Notes: generated by a model not told the origin, from the letters alone. Counted from the stretch's first letter, positions 50,204 to 60,642 are shown. The stretch: DNA of 64,000 bases from Corynebacterium mendelii (GCF_017307055.1 NZ_JAFLEQ010000003.1:332693-396692); one strand, 5' to 3'. Translations and numbers: made by a program.

Positions 50204-51523
50204 CTACCGCCCGTCGATGGCATTTTGGGCGGTGTCGGCCCATTCCTGCCACTGGGCGGCCTGCTCCCGGGCTTTCTTCGCTTTTTGTGCGTTGCCCTTG
50301 GCTTCGGCTTCCTCGGCCTGGCGGGTGAATTCGGCGACTTTGGCGGTGAATTGGGCTACGCGGGCCTGGGCTTCCGGGTCGGTGCGGCGCCACAGCTCAT
50401 CGGCGGCTTTGGCCACCCGCTGCTCGAGTTCGCCGATCTTGTTGTCGAACTCCTTGATGCGCGACCGTGGAACGAATCCGACTTCCTCCCACTTGTCCTG
50501 CAGTTCACGCAGTTTGATGCGGGCGGTGTCCAGATCCTTGTCCGGGTCGATCAGCGGCGAATACTGCTCGATGAGAGCGTCTTTTTTGGCCGCGTTGTCG
50601 ATGAATTCCTTGTCGCGCTCCTCACTGACCGCATTGCGGGCGTTGAAGAAGTGGTCTTGGGCACTGCGGAACTGCTCCCAGAGTTTATCGTCGACATCAC
50701 GCGGGGCGCGGCCGGCGGCTTTCCATTCCTTCATCAGGTCACGGAAATCGCGGGCGGTTTCTTTCCAATCGGTGGAATCCTTGATCGCCTCGGCTTTGGC
50801 GATGATTGCCTCTTTGGCGCGTTTGGCGGCCTGCCGGGTGCGGTCGAGTTCAGCGAAGTGGGAGCCGCGGCGGCGGTCGAAATTGTCGCGGGCGGCGGCG
50901 TAGCGCTTCCACAGTTTGTCGTCGGTTTTGCGGTCGATGCCCTTAATGGTCTTCCACTCGGCGAGAATCTCTTTGATCCTGTCGCCGGCGGCTTTCCACT
51001 CGGTGGAGTTTTCCGCCAGCTGCTCGGCCTCGGCGGCGAGTTCCTCTTTCCGGGCGATAGCTGCCGCCCGGCGCTGTTCCCGCTGCTTTTTCACCTGTTC
51101 GCCGGCGGCGTCACAGTCGGTGATGATGGTGTCGAGTTTCTTGTCCAGGGAAGGCAGATCACCGATGACGGTCTGGGTCGGCAGGGACTGTTTGAGCTGC
51201 GTGGCGGCTTTTTTGATCGACCCGGCTTCCTCCGGGTGGGTCGACAGCCGGGTGACCATCAACTCCACTTCGGTGGCCAGATCGTCGAAACGGACCCCGT
51301 AGTGGGCCAGCCCCTCGGCGGGTGTTCCGGCCTGCCAGGAGCCGACATGCATTTCCTGCCCGTCGGGTCCGGTGCCGAAGACCTCGCCGTTGTCTTCCAC
51401 CCGGCCCCATTTCGACGGGTCGGAACGGTGGACGGGGGCGGCGGGTGCCACGGGCCTGGCGGGTGTGTGTCCCGGGCGGGGTCCGGGACGGGGGCCCGGA
51501 GTGGGGATGGGCCGGTTCGTCAT
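50204..51523 (-). CDS. DUF349 repeat protein
   Basis: 439 aa. After a Pro/Arg-rich N-terminus (~45 aa), the protein is made of helical DUF349 repeats of about 70-75 residues, recognisable by WK...G..R..DDKLW..F..A.D.FF.R patterns (for example [19 protein letters not shown] and [19 protein letters not shown]). A coiled coil rich in Lys, Glu and Ala closes it. Equivalent to Rv2731 in position. Function unknown. ATG 51523 has TTGGAGA upstream. Confidence 0.88.
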   Translation of the reverse strand: MTNRPIPTPGPRPGPRPGHTPARPVAPAAPVHRSDPSKWGRVEDNGEVFGTGPDGQEMHVGSWQAGTPAEGLAHYGVRFDDLATEVELMVTRLSTHPEEAGSIKKAATQLKQSLPTQTVIGDLPSLDKKLDTIITDCDAAGEQVKKQREQRRAAAIARKEELAAEAEQLAENSTEWKAAGDRIKEILAEWKTIKGIDRKTDDKLWKRYAAARDNFDRRRGSHFAELDRTRQAAKRAKEAIIAKAEAIKDSTDWKETARDFRDLMKEWKAAGRAPRDVDDKLWEQFRSAQDHFFNARNAVSEERDKEFIDNAAKKDALIEQYSPLIDPDKDLDTARIKLRELQDKWEEVGFVPRSRIKEFDNKIGELEQRVAKAADELWRRTDPEAQARVAQFTAKVAEFTRQAEEAEAKGNAQKAKKAREQAAQWQEWADTAQNAIDGR

Positions 51524-51875
51524 GAGGGTCTCCAATTGGTTGTGTTGCCGCGCGACACGGCAGCCGGTTACATCCTGCGGCCACAACAAAACCGTGGCCG
51601 CGGTGCTTGTCGAACAATGCGACATGCCGCCTGGGTGGGATGGTGGGGCTGCCGGGAACAACCGGGCGAAACCCTCCGGGGAAACCATGTGGTCCCGCCA
51701 CCTGCCCTGGGGTAAACGCATGTCTTCAACCAGTTTACCTGGCAGGTGGCGCGGGTGTGGCAGTCAACACCGACGGGACGGAAAAAACCGGCCTGTCGCC
51801 GGCTGTTTGCGCCGCCCTGCCCGGTGGTCGGCAGTGGTTTTCCCATTGTTGGCGCCCACGATAGGCTGTGACGTC
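51524..51875. other. Divergent gap between the DUF349 gene and miaA
   Basis: 352 bp without a credible gene. It holds the DUF349 ribosome-binding site at one end and the miaA -10 element (TAGGCT, 51862-51867) at the other. Confidence 0.4.
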
Positions 51876-52859
51876 GTGGACACCGCAGCAGATGTAAACC
51901 TCCCGAGTGGGCCTTCCGCCACGCCGGTCGGCCGGCCCGGTGACCGGGCGATCAGACCGATAGCCGTGGTGGGACCCACCGCCTCCGGGAAATCGGAGCT
52001 GGGGCTGAACTTGTGTGAGAGATACGGCGGGGAAGTCGTCAACGTCGATTCGATGCAGCTGTACCGGGGGATGGACATCGGCACGGCGAAGCTGCCGGTG
52101 GCCCAGCGCCGCGGCATCCCGCACCACCAGCTTGATGTGTGGGATGTCACCGAACCGGCCAGTGTGGCCCGTTTCCAGAAAGAGGCGGGAAAAGACATTG
52201 CCGCGATCATGGCCCGCGGCGCGGTCCCGGTGCTGGTGGGCGGGTCGATGCTCTACATCCAGTCCCTGATCGACCAGTGGCGTTTCCCGCCGACCGATCC
52301 GGAGGTGCGGCGCAAATACTTCCGGCTGCTCGACGAGATCGGTGTCGTGGGGCTGCACCGGCGGCTGGCCGAGATTGACCCGGAAGCCGCCGCCACCATC
52401 GAGGATTTCGACAGCCGGCGGACCGTGCGCGCCCTGGAGGTAATCGAACTGACTGGCCAACCCTATGCGGCGAGTCAGCCGGTTATCGGCCGCACCGCGC
52501 ACTGGGGCACCCGGATCATCGGTTTGTCCACCCGCTCCGAGTGGCTCAATCCCCGCATCGACAAGCGCACCAGGGCCATGTTTGATGCCGGTCTGGTCGA
52601 CGAGGTGCGCCACCTGGTCGATGACCATGGTCTCGCCGCCGGATCCACCGCCGGCAGGGCCATCGGATACGCCCAGGTGCTGGCTCATTTTCAAGGGGAA
52701 TTGACCGCCGAACAGATGGTTGAGCGCACCATCACCGGTACCCGGCGCTACGTACGCCGCCAACGCTCCTGGTTCAAGCGGGATCCCCGCATCCGGTGGA
52801 TTGACGCGACGGGCGACACCCTGGGGCAGGCGGTGGCCGAACTAGAATCGCATCCATGA
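51876..52859 (+). CDS. miaA: tRNA dimethylallyltransferase MiaA
   Basis: Prenylates A37 of tRNAs that read U-starting codons; its product is the substrate of MiaB encoded upstream. 327 aa. P-loop [11 protein letters not shown], then the tRNA-recognition [15 protein letters not shown] and the GRAIGYAQ motif. GTG 51876 lies 8 nt after TAGGCT, giving a leaderless start; the frame is open far upstream but without support. Overlaps dapF by 4 nt (ATGA). Confidence 0.95.
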   Translation: MDTAADVNLPSGPSATPVGRPGDRAIRPIAVVGPTASGKSELGLNLCERYGGEVVNVDSMQLYRGMDIGTAKLPVAQRRGIPHHQLDVWDVTEPASVARFQKEAGKDIAAIMARGAVPVLVGGSMLYIQSLIDQWRFPPTDPEVRRKYFRLLDEIGVVGLHRRLAEIDPEAAATIEDFDSRRTVRALEVIELTGQPYAASQPVIGRTAHWGTRIIGLSTRSEWLNPRIDKRTRAMFDAGLVDEVRHLVDDHGLAAGSTAGRAIGYAQVLAHFQGELTAEQMVERTITGTRRYVRRQRSWFKRDPRIRWIDATGDTLGQAVAELESHP

Positions 52860-53746
52860 CAACCATTGCTTTCGCCAAGGGACACGGCACCGAGAACGAT
52901 TTCGTCATTCTGCACGATCCGGATGCGCGGATAGCTGTTGATCCGTCGCTGATCCGCGGACTGTGTGACCGCCGGGCAGGTATCGGCGCCGACGGGGTGC
53001 TGCGGGTGGCCCGGACCCGGGCGCTGGTGGAGGCGGGGGTCATCAGCGCCGTCCCGGAGTCGGTGTCGCCGGAATCCTGGTTCATGGACTACCGCAACGC
53101 CGACGGCACCACCGCGGAGATGTGCGGCAACGGGGTGCGGGTGTTCGCCCACTGGCTGGCCAGCCGGGGACATGTCACCGGCCGGACATTCGATGTCGGC
53201 ACCCGGGCCGGCAACCGTCCGGTCAGCGTCGGTGATGTCACGAAACGACAAGCCACAGTCACTGTCTCGATGGGCACCCCGACGCTGCTGGGGGTCAGTG
53301 ACTGCATGCTGGGGCGGACAACCATGACCGGTCTGGCCGTTGACTGCGGGAACCCGCATCTGGCCTGTGTCGTGCCCGGACTGAACCTCGACGGGCTGAA
53401 GGACCTGGCTGTTGACGCCGGGTTCGAATTCGACCGGGATTTTTTCCCCGACGGGGTCAATATCGAGATCGCCACCGCACTCGACGACAACGATCATGCG
53501 TTCATGCGGGTGCATGAGCGCGGGGCCGGGGAAACCCGGGCCTGCGGCACCGGGACGGTGGCCACCGCGGTTGCTCTTTTGGCGGATACGGGCCGCACCT
53601 GCGGGCATGTGATCATCACCGAACCGGGCGGCAGCCTGGAGGTCACCATCACCGACGACGGGGCAGCCACCTTGACCGGGCCGTCGGTGATTGTCGCCGA
53701 GGGCACGGTTGACACACAGATGGTCACCGACTGGCGCGGCAACTGA
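52856..53746 (+). CDS. dapF: Diaminopimelate epimerase
   Basis: Interconverts LL- and meso-diaminopimelate for peptidoglycan and lysine. 296 aa, two mirror-image domains. The catalytic cysteines are in [10 protein letters not shown] and [10 protein letters not shown]. The start [14 protein letters not shown] is typical. Translationally coupled to miaA by an ATGA overlap. Confidence 0.97.
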   Translation: MTTIAFAKGHGTENDFVILHDPDARIAVDPSLIRGLCDRRAGIGADGVLRVARTRALVEAGVISAVPESVSPESWFMDYRNADGTTAEMCGNGVRVFAHWLASRGHVTGRTFDVGTRAGNRPVSVGDVTKRQATVTVSMGTPTLLGVSDCMLGRTTMTGLAVDCGNPHLACVVPGLNLDGLKDLAVDAGFEFDRDFFPDGVNIEIATALDDNDHAFMRVHERGAGETRACGTGTVATAVALLADTGRTCGHVIITEPGGSLEVTITDDGAATLTGPSVIVAEGTVDTQMVTDWRGN

Positions 53747-53800
53747 TAAGGGTGTGTGGCCTGGGTCTTTTCAAAAAAACACCGCCCGGCGCAAAAAAGA

Positions 53801-53837
53801 CCGCCCCGTACCGGCCGAAGCCGGTTACCCGGGGCGG
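53801..53837. terminator. Terminator between dapF and the next minus-strand gene
   Basis: A GC-rich hairpin (arms CCGCCCC...CCGGC and GCCGG...GGGGCGG) with A-runs on its left, which become a T-run on the minus strand. It can end the minus-strand gene, and possibly dapF. Confidence 0.6.
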
Positions 53838-53906
53838 TTGTGGGGGTGTGTGAAAAAACAGCACCGCTGTTGCGGTCAATGCGTCACAGACGCCGCGGAC
53901 ATCCGG

Positions 53907-54467
53907 TCAGGACCCGCCGTCGGCGATACCGCGGCGGTCGTAGTCGGTGCCCAACCTCAGGGCGGTGCGCCGGGCTGTGATCCAGGCTTCTTTGATCTCC
54001 AGGGCCCGCCGGTCGGTCACCGACAGCAGTGAATCCAGTTGCGCCACCGACAAATCGGCGGCCAACCGGGCATCAAGCCTGGCGAGGAAGCGGTGGGCTG
54101 TCTGGGAGGCGAAGAAAAACGCCTCAATGTCGCTGTTGCCGCAGTCCTTGTCGGCCAGGGCCGGGCGGTGCAGCATCCGGTCGGCTTGCTGGTCGGGTTC
54201 GCTGCCGGTGAGGAAATCCCGGTATTCGTCCAGCACGTCACGGATGTCTTCGGCCGACAGTTTGATGGAGGTGCGCAGCGCCTCAGCCTCCGACGGATTG
54301 CCCTTTTGGTGCAGGAGGAAATAGATCAGCATCAGGATCACCCCGGCGAGCATCACCCCGGTGACTTTCAGCCAGCCGATCAGGGCGATACAGCACAGCG
54401 CGGCAACCGCCAGCGGCCAGCGGGGGGCACCCGCGGGCTGCTCGTCGTCGAAAAGTGGATCGTTCAT
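53907..54467 (-). CDS. Membrane-anchored unknown protein, 186 aa
   Basis: After about 15 polar residues come two hydrophobic spans (residues ~17-54), then a soluble helical domain of about 130 residues (ALRTSIKLSAEDIRDVLDEY, QTAHRFLARLDARLAADLSV). ATG 54467 is preferred; a longer in-frame start at 54617 adds an implausible Arg-rich stretch. No family recognised. Lies between dapF and the Gly/Cys-tail gene. Confidence 0.72.
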   Translation of the reverse strand: MNDPLFDDEQPAGAPRWPLAVAALCCIALIGWLKVTGVMLAGVILMLIYFLLHQKGNPSEAEALRTSIKLSAEDIRDVLDEYRDFLTGSEPDQQADRMLHRPALADKDCGNSDIEAFFFASQTAHRFLARLDARLAADLSVAQLDSLLSVTDRRALEIKEAWITARRTALRLGTDYDRRGIADGGS

Positions 54468-54719
54468 ATCTGGCTGTGAAACTGCTGGGTTGTTGCTGCT
54501 GGTGATCGGAAAAACTCGGCTACCGGTGGCCGGTCCGGTGCACCCGGGTGGTCTGTCACACCGGCGGGACTGCCGCCGCACACCAATTCTAGGCCGGGTG
54601 CGGGGGTGGAAAAACACCCGCGCGGCGTCCGCCCGCTGCAGCTGACGCCGGGGCGGGTCCGGGGCCTGCGGCGGGTGCCAATTTTCCCGTCAGCACGCCC
54701 GCCGCCTGCCGGGGCCGGT

Positions 54720-55559
54720 CTAGTGGCTGCCGCAGCCGCCCCCGCCGCAGCCGCAACCACCGCCGGCAGGCGGGGTGTCGGCGGGTGGCGTGGCCGGGGT
54801 GTGGCCGCCTCCGCCGCAGCCGCCGCCTCCACCGCAGCCGCAGCCGCCGCCCCCGCCGCCGCAGCCCTGCGGGGCGGTGATCGAGGCGGTCATCAACACT
54901 GTGCCGGCGATCACGGCGCCGGGTTCGGGCAATGTGTCGGCATCGGGCAACACCACATCGACCGGGAAGGCCGACTCGATCTCGCAGTGGATGAACCGCT
55001 GGCCGGTCAGCGCGGTGGTGCGGTAGTCGGCGGCGGTGATCCGGGCGGTGACGGTTGCCCCGGCATCCGGGGCGGCGGAGCCGTCATGATTGGCGATCAC
55101 GGCCGCCCCGTGGGAGGCGATCACCCCGATCTCGCCGCCGACGGCCGCCCGGTAGCTTTGCTCATCCGGGTAGACGGTCACCCCGATGCCCATGGCGGTC
55201 AGTGCAATGTCCTGCCAGGGGATCACCGGTTCCTCGGCGATCAGCGGACCCTGGGCCAGGTTGGCGGTGACGGCGGCTATTTGGTTGCCGTCATCGTCGA
55301 CCATTTCGCAGTAGGCCAACACATCGTTGACCATGGAGACATGCCCGGTGGCGGAAGTGGTGGAATTGAAACCCGCCCAGGTGGCGTAGGGCTGGGCGGC
55401 CAAAATCACAATCCGTGCCCCCGAGGGGTCCTCGAACTGGATCAGCTGCCCACCGCGCAGTTCCCCGGTCACCTCCAGCTGTCCGGAGGAGATGGCCGCC
55501 TCAACGGCATCTTCCCAGCGGTCGAAATCAAGGCCGATAGTTGCGAGATCGCGTGTCAT
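54720..55559 (-). CDS. Unknown protein with a Gly/Cys-rich C-terminal tail
   Basis: 279 aa. The first ~230 residues look like a folded mixed alpha/beta protein with two Cys. The last ~50 residues are a low-complexity tail of Gly runs with seven Cys and two His, interrupted by a Pro/Ala spacer (HTPATPPADTPPAGGG) and ending CGSH. The tail could bind metal or carry a modification. ATG 55559 lies 7 nt after TAGACT (55567-55572 on the minus strand), giving a leaderless start; ATG 55580 is less likely. Divergent from hflX. No family recognised. Confidence 0.8.
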   Translation of the reverse strand: MTRDLATIGLDFDRWEDAVEAAISSGQLEVTGELRGGQLIQFEDPSGARIVILAAQPYATWAGFNSTTSATGHVSMVNDVLAYCEMVDDDGNQIAAVTANLAQGPLIAEEPVIPWQDIALTAMGIGVTVYPDEQSYRAAVGGEIGVIASHGAAVIANHDGSAAPDAGATVTARITAADYRTTALTGQRFIHCEIESAFPVDVVLPDADTLPEPGAVIAGTVLMTASITAPQGCGGGGGGCGCGGGGGCGGGGHTPATPPADTPPAGGGCGCGGGGCGSH

Positions 55560-55679
55560 GCACGTCAGTCTATGTGCCATGGGTGCTGCCGGTAAAACCC
55601 GGGCAGGTACGGGATTGTTTGTCAGCCGTCAGCGGACAATGCAGCCGTTGGCCGGTGGCCCGTGACACAATGGGGGGCA

Positions 55680-57254
55680 ATGAGCCAGATCAACAATGAC
55701 GATATTCTCGCGCAAGCATTCCGGGATCATCTTCCGCCGAAAAACACCGCCGACACCGATGAGGCGGAACTCGAGCACGCCCGGCCGCACCCCGGGGCGC
55801 CCACCCCGGCGGAGCCGACCACCGGTGAGCTGGATTTGGAGCAGCGCTCCTCACTGCGCAGCCTGACCCGCCGGTCCAACACCCACACCACCGAACAGGA
55901 CGACGGCTACGACGTCGAATACCGCAAGCTGCGGCTGGAACGGGTGGTGCTGGTCGGGGTGTGGACCGGTGGCACGACCGCCGAAATCGAGGCCTCGCTG
56001 GCGGAGCTGAAGGCTCTGGCCGAAACCGCCGGTTCCCAGGTCACCGAAATGACGTACCAAAAACGCGACAAACCCGATGCCGGAACCTACATCGGTTCGG
56101 GAAAAGTCGCCGAACTGAAATCGGTGGTGCAGGCCACCAACTCCGACACGGTCATCTGCGACGGTGAACTCTCACCCGGCCAGATGATCGCCCTGGAAAA
56201 AGCCCTCGACGTCAAGGTCATCGACCGGACGATGCTGATTCTGGATATTTTCGCCCAGCACGCCAAATCCCGGGAGGGCAAAGCCCAGGTGGCGCTGGCG
56301 CAGATGGAGTATCTGATCACCCGGGTGCGCGGTTGGGGCAATGCCCTGTCCCGCCAGGCCGGCGGCCGGGCCGGATCCAACGGCGGGGTGGGGCTGCGCG
56401 GGCCGGGTGAAACCAAAATCGAAGCCGACCGCCGCAGGCTGCGCCAGGAGATGGCCCGGCTGCGCCATCAGCTCAAAGGCATGACCACCGCCCGGGAAGT
56501 CAAACGGGCCCGCCGGAAATCGTCGCTGATTCCCAAAATCGCGATCGCCGGTTACACCAACGCCGGAAAATCCTCGCTGATCAACGCGATGACCGGGGCC
56601 GGGGTGCTGGTTGAAGACGCCCTGTTCGCCACCCTGGATCCGACCACCCGGCGAGCCCAGCTGGCCGACGGCCGGGATGTGGTGTTCACCGACACCGTGG
56701 GCTTTGTCCGGCATCTTCCCACCCAGCTGGTGGAGTCGTTCCGGTCCACGCTGGAAGAGGTCGTGGAAGCTGATCTGGTGCTGCATGTGGTTGATGGATC
56801 GGATGCGTTTCCGTTGAAGCAGATCGAGGCGGTCAATGCCGTGATCGCCGACATTGTCCGGGAGACCGGGGCGCCGGCCCCCGCGGAAATCATCGTGGTC
56901 AACAAGATCGATGCGGCTGACCCGCTGGTGCTGGCGCAGCTGAGGCATGTGCTCGACGATGCGGTGTTTGTCTCCGCGGCAACCGGCGAAGGCATCGGGG
57001 AGCTGGAAGCCCGGGTGGAGGTGTTTTTGAACACCCTGGATGTGCACCAGCGTTTCACCATCCCGTTTTCCCGCGGTGATGTGGTCGCCCGCCTGCACTC
57101 GCAGGCAACCGTCCTCAACGAGCAGTACACCGATGAGGGCACGATCATGGATGTGCGGCTTCCCCGGGAGCTGGCCTGTGCCCTGGAGGAGTTTTCCGAC
57201 ACCCCGGACGATGAGCCTGATCCGTGGGACAATCCCCGGGCCCGGCGGGACTGA
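55680..57254 (+). CDS. hflX: GTPase HflX
   Basis: Ribosome-associated GTPase that splits or rescues stalled ribosomes. 524 aa. The N-terminal glycine-rich HflX domain includes TYIGSGKVAEL and GPGETKIEADRRR; the G domain has G1 GYTNAGKSS, G3 DTVGF and G4 NKID. ATG 55680 follows CACAAT (55666-55671) by 8 nt, so probably leaderless. The miaA-dapF-hflX grouping is conserved. Confidence 0.95.
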   Translation: MSQINNDDILAQAFRDHLPPKNTADTDEAELEHARPHPGAPTPAEPTTGELDLEQRSSLRSLTRRSNTHTTEQDDGYDVEYRKLRLERVVLVGVWTGGTTAEIEASLAELKALAETAGSQVTEMTYQKRDKPDAGTYIGSGKVAELKSVVQATNSDTVICDGELSPGQMIALEKALDVKVIDRTMLILDIFAQHAKSREGKAQVALAQMEYLITRVRGWGNALSRQAGGRAGSNGGVGLRGPGETKIEADRRRLRQEMARLRHQLKGMTTAREVKRARRKSSLIPKIAIAGYTNAGKSSLINAMTGAGVLVEDALFATLDPTTRRAQLADGRDVVFTDTVGFVRHLPTQLVESFRSTLEEVVEADLVLHVVDGSDAFPLKQIEAVNAVIADIVRETGAPAPAEIIVVNKIDAADPLVLAQLRHVLDDAVFVSAATGEGIGELEARVEVFLNTLDVHQRFTIPFSRGDVVARLHSQATVLNEQYTDEGTIMDVRLPRELACALEEFSDTPDDEPDPWDNPRARRD

Positions 57255-57531
57255 TTTTTTCGGCGGCGCTGGCAGGGCACCGGCTGCGACACGGGGTCGG
57301 TGCTCATCGCCCCGCCGTGATCTCACGCGGCCTAGGATGGGTACGCCCCTTTTTTCAACGGTCCGCGCATTCTGTCCACCTGGCGGTGGGATGGGCTGCG
57401 GTGGGTGAGTGGCACAAGCGTTTGCGCCACCGCCGCCGTGGCGTGTTTTTCCCTGCCGGACCGTCACCGACCATCCGCCCCCGGATGGCCCTGCCCGGCA
57501 GGGCTCATGGATTGATAAGGATTGCCCGCGC

Positions 57532-59262
57532 GTGAAACAGACCGCCCGAATCATTGTCTCGCTCACCGGTATCGCCGCCATGGTGGCGGCCGGCAGTTGG
57601 GCGTGGGCGCAAACCGACGACAATCCGCTGGGCAGGCGGGACGGTGACGGTTTCACACTGTCGGCCACCGTCAACCAGACCCCGGGCCAGAAACCGGTGG
57701 CCCTGTCGCTTCCGGCGAACCTGTCGCGGGCCTACACCGCCGAGCAGCTGTTTGCCGTCGGCGGGGTGATGTGGGGCAAAGGGGCCGCCGACCGGGTGCA
57801 GGCGCGCCGCGACGCCGGTATCCCCCTGGCCCAGACCCTGGCGCATTATGTGGAGCAAATCCGCGGCGGCAACAACTATTTGCGTGCGGTACAGCAGATT
57901 CACCCCGGGCTGGCCAAAGCGGCGGTCGGCGGCGGGGCCGCCGGGAGTGCTGCGGCCACCACCCCGGCCCGCGGCCGGGTCCTTCCCATGGATGAGATGG
58001 TGGTGCTTTTCGACCGGTCGATTCCGGTGGCCGGAATGTCGACGAGTCTGGGTTCCGGCGCCCTGAAAGAGCTTTCCGCCACCAGGGATTCACAGGTTGC
58101 CGCCCGGCTGACAGCGGCCGGGGCGGTGATTTTGGGCCACACCAACGGCGATGAACTCCACGGGCTTGTCGGCAGTCACCTTCCGGCCGGGTATTCGTGG
58201 CTGGGCGGGCAGGTTGTCGACGCCCGGGATGCGCTGTGGCGCAGCCCCGGGCACGGCGCCACCGGTGCCGCGGTGGCCATGGCCGCCGGGTGGGCCGATC
58301 TGGCGGTGGTCTACGGAACCCCGCAGCAGATCACTGAACCGGCGGCGATCGCCGGGCTGTATGCGGCGGTGTTGCCGCGGCGCTGCGGAATCCAGGGGGC
58401 GGTTCCCGCCGTCGGCCCGCAGGGGCATCTGGGGATCATCGGGCGCACCCCGGAGGATGTGGCGCTGGGGCAGCTGGTGCTGTGCCGCAGCGGTATCGAC
58501 ACCACCAACCATGCCGGGGACGGCGGCCGGGAGGACACCACCGCTGCCGGTACCGCAGACAGCGCCAGCACAGACAGCACGACAGACACCGGCACCACTG
58601 TGGGCGCCCGCAACAGTCAACCGGCCGGGGTGAAAGTCACCGCCCGCCGTCCCCGCAGCGCGGCCCGCACCCTGACCCTGGTCAGCGCCGAGGATGATCC
58701 GCACATCATCAACGCCGGGAAAGCCCACAACCTCCTGTTCATCCCGCCCACGGCGCAGATGAACGATCTGAGGCGGGCGCTGGCTGATCTGCCGCTTGAC
58801 GCCGCCACCCGGGTGCTGGGGGCGCAGGAGCTTGACGGCTGGCTTGCCGCACAGAAAAAAGGCCCGGCCGGTCTCACCGAGCTTGCCGCCTTCTACGCCG
58901 ACCATCCGCAGCAGGCACCCTACGGCCACGACCTGATCGATGCGGTGGCCGACGGCCGGGAAATGAGTGTCGACCAGGCGCATGCGGTTGTTGCCGAGGC
59001 CGAAAAACTCAACCGGCAGCTGGCTGATCTTGTTCGCGGTGCCGGTGCCGAGGGGATGATGGAACGCGGCCTGGGTCCGTTCCCGCTGGCTGATGCGGAC
59101 GCCACCCGGATCACCGTCCCCTTCGGTGAGGTTAACCCGAATCTGGCCGGGGACGCCTACGGTGATCTGTCGTTTGTGGTCACCGCCTTTGGCCGCGACA
59201 GCGATGAGGTGGCTTTCACCGCCACCAGGCGGCTGGCCGACGGCCGGGCCGACCGTTTCTGA
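57532..59262 (+). CDS. Secreted amidase-signature-fold protein without catalytic residues
   Basis: 576 aa. A signal peptide (residues 1-26, cleavage likely after AWA) precedes an amidase-signature domain. Residues 151-215 match the canonical KD/TAGM...AGAVILGKTN region (IPVAGMSTSLGSGAL, LTAAGAVILGHTNGDEL), and 238-253 (SPGHGATGAAVAMAAG) aligns without gaps with SPGGSSGGSAAAVAAG. All three catalytic positions are changed: Lys to Phe160, cis-Ser to Ala243, nucleophile Ser to Gln266. A Ser/Thr-rich insert (residues ~325-370) splits the domain. GTG 57532 has AAGGA upstream. Probably a non-enzymatic cell-surface protein. Confidence 0.75.
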   Translation: MKQTARIIVSLTGIAAMVAAGSWAWAQTDDNPLGRRDGDGFTLSATVNQTPGQKPVALSLPANLSRAYTAEQLFAVGGVMWGKGAADRVQARRDAGIPLAQTLAHYVEQIRGGNNYLRAVQQIHPGLAKAAVGGGAAGSAAATTPARGRVLPMDEMVVLFDRSIPVAGMSTSLGSGALKELSATRDSQVAARLTAAGAVILGHTNGDELHGLVGSHLPAGYSWLGGQVVDARDALWRSPGHGATGAAVAMAAGWADLAVVYGTPQQITEPAAIAGLYAAVLPRRCGIQGAVPAVGPQGHLGIIGRTPEDVALGQLVLCRSGIDTTNHAGDGGREDTTAAGTADSASTDSTTDTGTTVGARNSQPAGVKVTARRPRSAARTLTLVSAEDDPHIINAGKAHNLLFIPPTAQMNDLRRALADLPLDAATRVLGAQELDGWLAAQKKGPAGLTELAAFYADHPQQAPYGHDLIDAVADGREMSVDQAHAVVAEAEKLNRQLADLVRGAGAEGMMERGLGPFPLADADATRITVPFGEVNPNLAGDAYGDLSFVVTAFGRDSDEVAFTATRRLADGRADRF

Positions 59263-59319
59263 CACCGGCCGGGACCCGGTCCCGCACAGTCGGTGACACG
59301 CAGGTCATAATGAATACCC

Positions 59320-60630
59320 ATGAGCGTCTTACCTTCCTGGTCCCTGCACGGCGACGGCCGTCACATCACCCCCGGCGGCGTGGTCGCCCCCGATGAGCGG
59401 CTCAGCTGGCCGCGCACCATCGGCATCGGCATGCAGCATGTGATCGCCATGTTCGGCGCCACTCTTCTGGTGCCCACCCTGACCGGCTTCCCGGTCAACA
59501 CCACCCTGCTGTTTTCCGGCCTGGGAACCATCCTGTTTCTGCTTGTCACCCGCAACCGGCTGCCCAGCTATCTGGGCAGCTCCTTTGCTTTCATCGCCCC
59601 GTTGATGGCCACCCAGTCACAGGGAATCGGCACCCAGATCGGTTCGATTCTGGTGGCCGGCCTGGTGCTGGTCGCCATCGGTGTGCTGGTGAAGGCGGCG
59701 GGTAAAAAAGCCCTCGACGCGGTGATGCCGCCGGCTGTCACCGGCGCGATCGTCGCCCTGATCGGATTGAACCTGGCGCCGGTGGCCGCCGGCGATTTCG
59801 CCGCCCAACCGGCCGTGGCCGCGGTGACGTTGGCGGGCATTCTCATCTGTTCCATCGGCGGGCGCGGCATGCTGGCCAGGCTGGGAATTCTCACCGGTGT
59901 GATCATCGGCTGGGTGTATGCGGCCGTCACCGGGCAACTGGATCCGGGGGCCACTGAGGCGGTCAAACAGGCCGCCTGGATCGGACTGCCCACCTTCCAC
60001 AGTCCCAGCTTCGATATGTCGGCGATTCTGGTGACTCTGCCGGTGGTGATCGTACTGATCGCCGAAAACGTCGGGCACGTCAAAGCGGTGTCCGCCATGA
60101 CCGGCAAAAACCTGGACGACCTGGCCGGGGATGCACTGATCGCCGATGGTCTGGCCACCACACTGGCCGGTGGTTTCGGCGGCTCGGGCACCACCACCTA
60201 CGCCGAAAACATCGGCGTGATGGCCGCGACCAAGGTCTATTCCACCGCCGCCTATTTCGTGGCTGCGCTCACCGCTGTGGCGCTGGCCTTCGTCCCGCGC
60301 TTCGGGGCCCTGATCAACACCATTCCCTCCGGTGTGATGGGCGGGGCGACCATTGTGCTCTACGGACTGATCGGCATGCTGGGTGTGCGTATCTGGCAGG
60401 AAAACAACGTCAACTTCAACAATCCCGTCAATCTCATGGCCGCGGCCGTGGCGATGATTGCCGGTATCGGCAACCTGACGCTGTCGATTTTCGGCCTGGA
60501 ACTGCAGGGTATCGCCTGGGGTAGCGCCGGCATCATCATCTTCTACCCGATGCTGAACTTCCTCTACAACAGCGTCGGTGAAGGCCAGCAGATGGCTGCT
60601 GTCCGCCGAAGCGGTCAGGCGGACAACTAG
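59320..60630 (+). CDS. uraA: Uracil permease (NCS2 family)
   Basis: 436 aa with 14 predicted spans. The NCS2 signatures IAENVGHVKAVSAMTG and GGFGGSGTTTYAENIG identify uracil/xanthine permeases of the UraA type; the second is typical of uracil carriers. ATG 59320 follows CATAAT (59306-59311) by 8 nt with no ribosome-binding site, so the mRNA is likely leaderless and no PyrR leader is possible. Confidence 0.9.
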   Translation: MSVLPSWSLHGDGRHITPGGVVAPDERLSWPRTIGIGMQHVIAMFGATLLVPTLTGFPVNTTLLFSGLGTILFLLVTRNRLPSYLGSSFAFIAPLMATQSQGIGTQIGSILVAGLVLVAIGVLVKAAGKKALDAVMPPAVTGAIVALIGLNLAPVAAGDFAAQPAVAAVTLAGILICSIGGRGMLARLGILTGVIIGWVYAAVTGQLDPGATEAVKQAAWIGLPTFHSPSFDMSAILVTLPVVIVLIAENVGHVKAVSAMTGKNLDDLAGDALIADGLATTLAGGFGGSGTTTYAENIGVMAATKVYSTAAYFVAALTAVALAFVPRFGALINTIPSGVMGGATIVLYGLIGMLGVRIWQENNVNFNNPVNLMAAAVAMIAGIGNLTLSIFGLELQGIAWGSAGIIIFYPMLNFLYNSVGEGQQMAAVRRSGQADN

Positions 60631-60642
60631 GGGGCACTGTCC

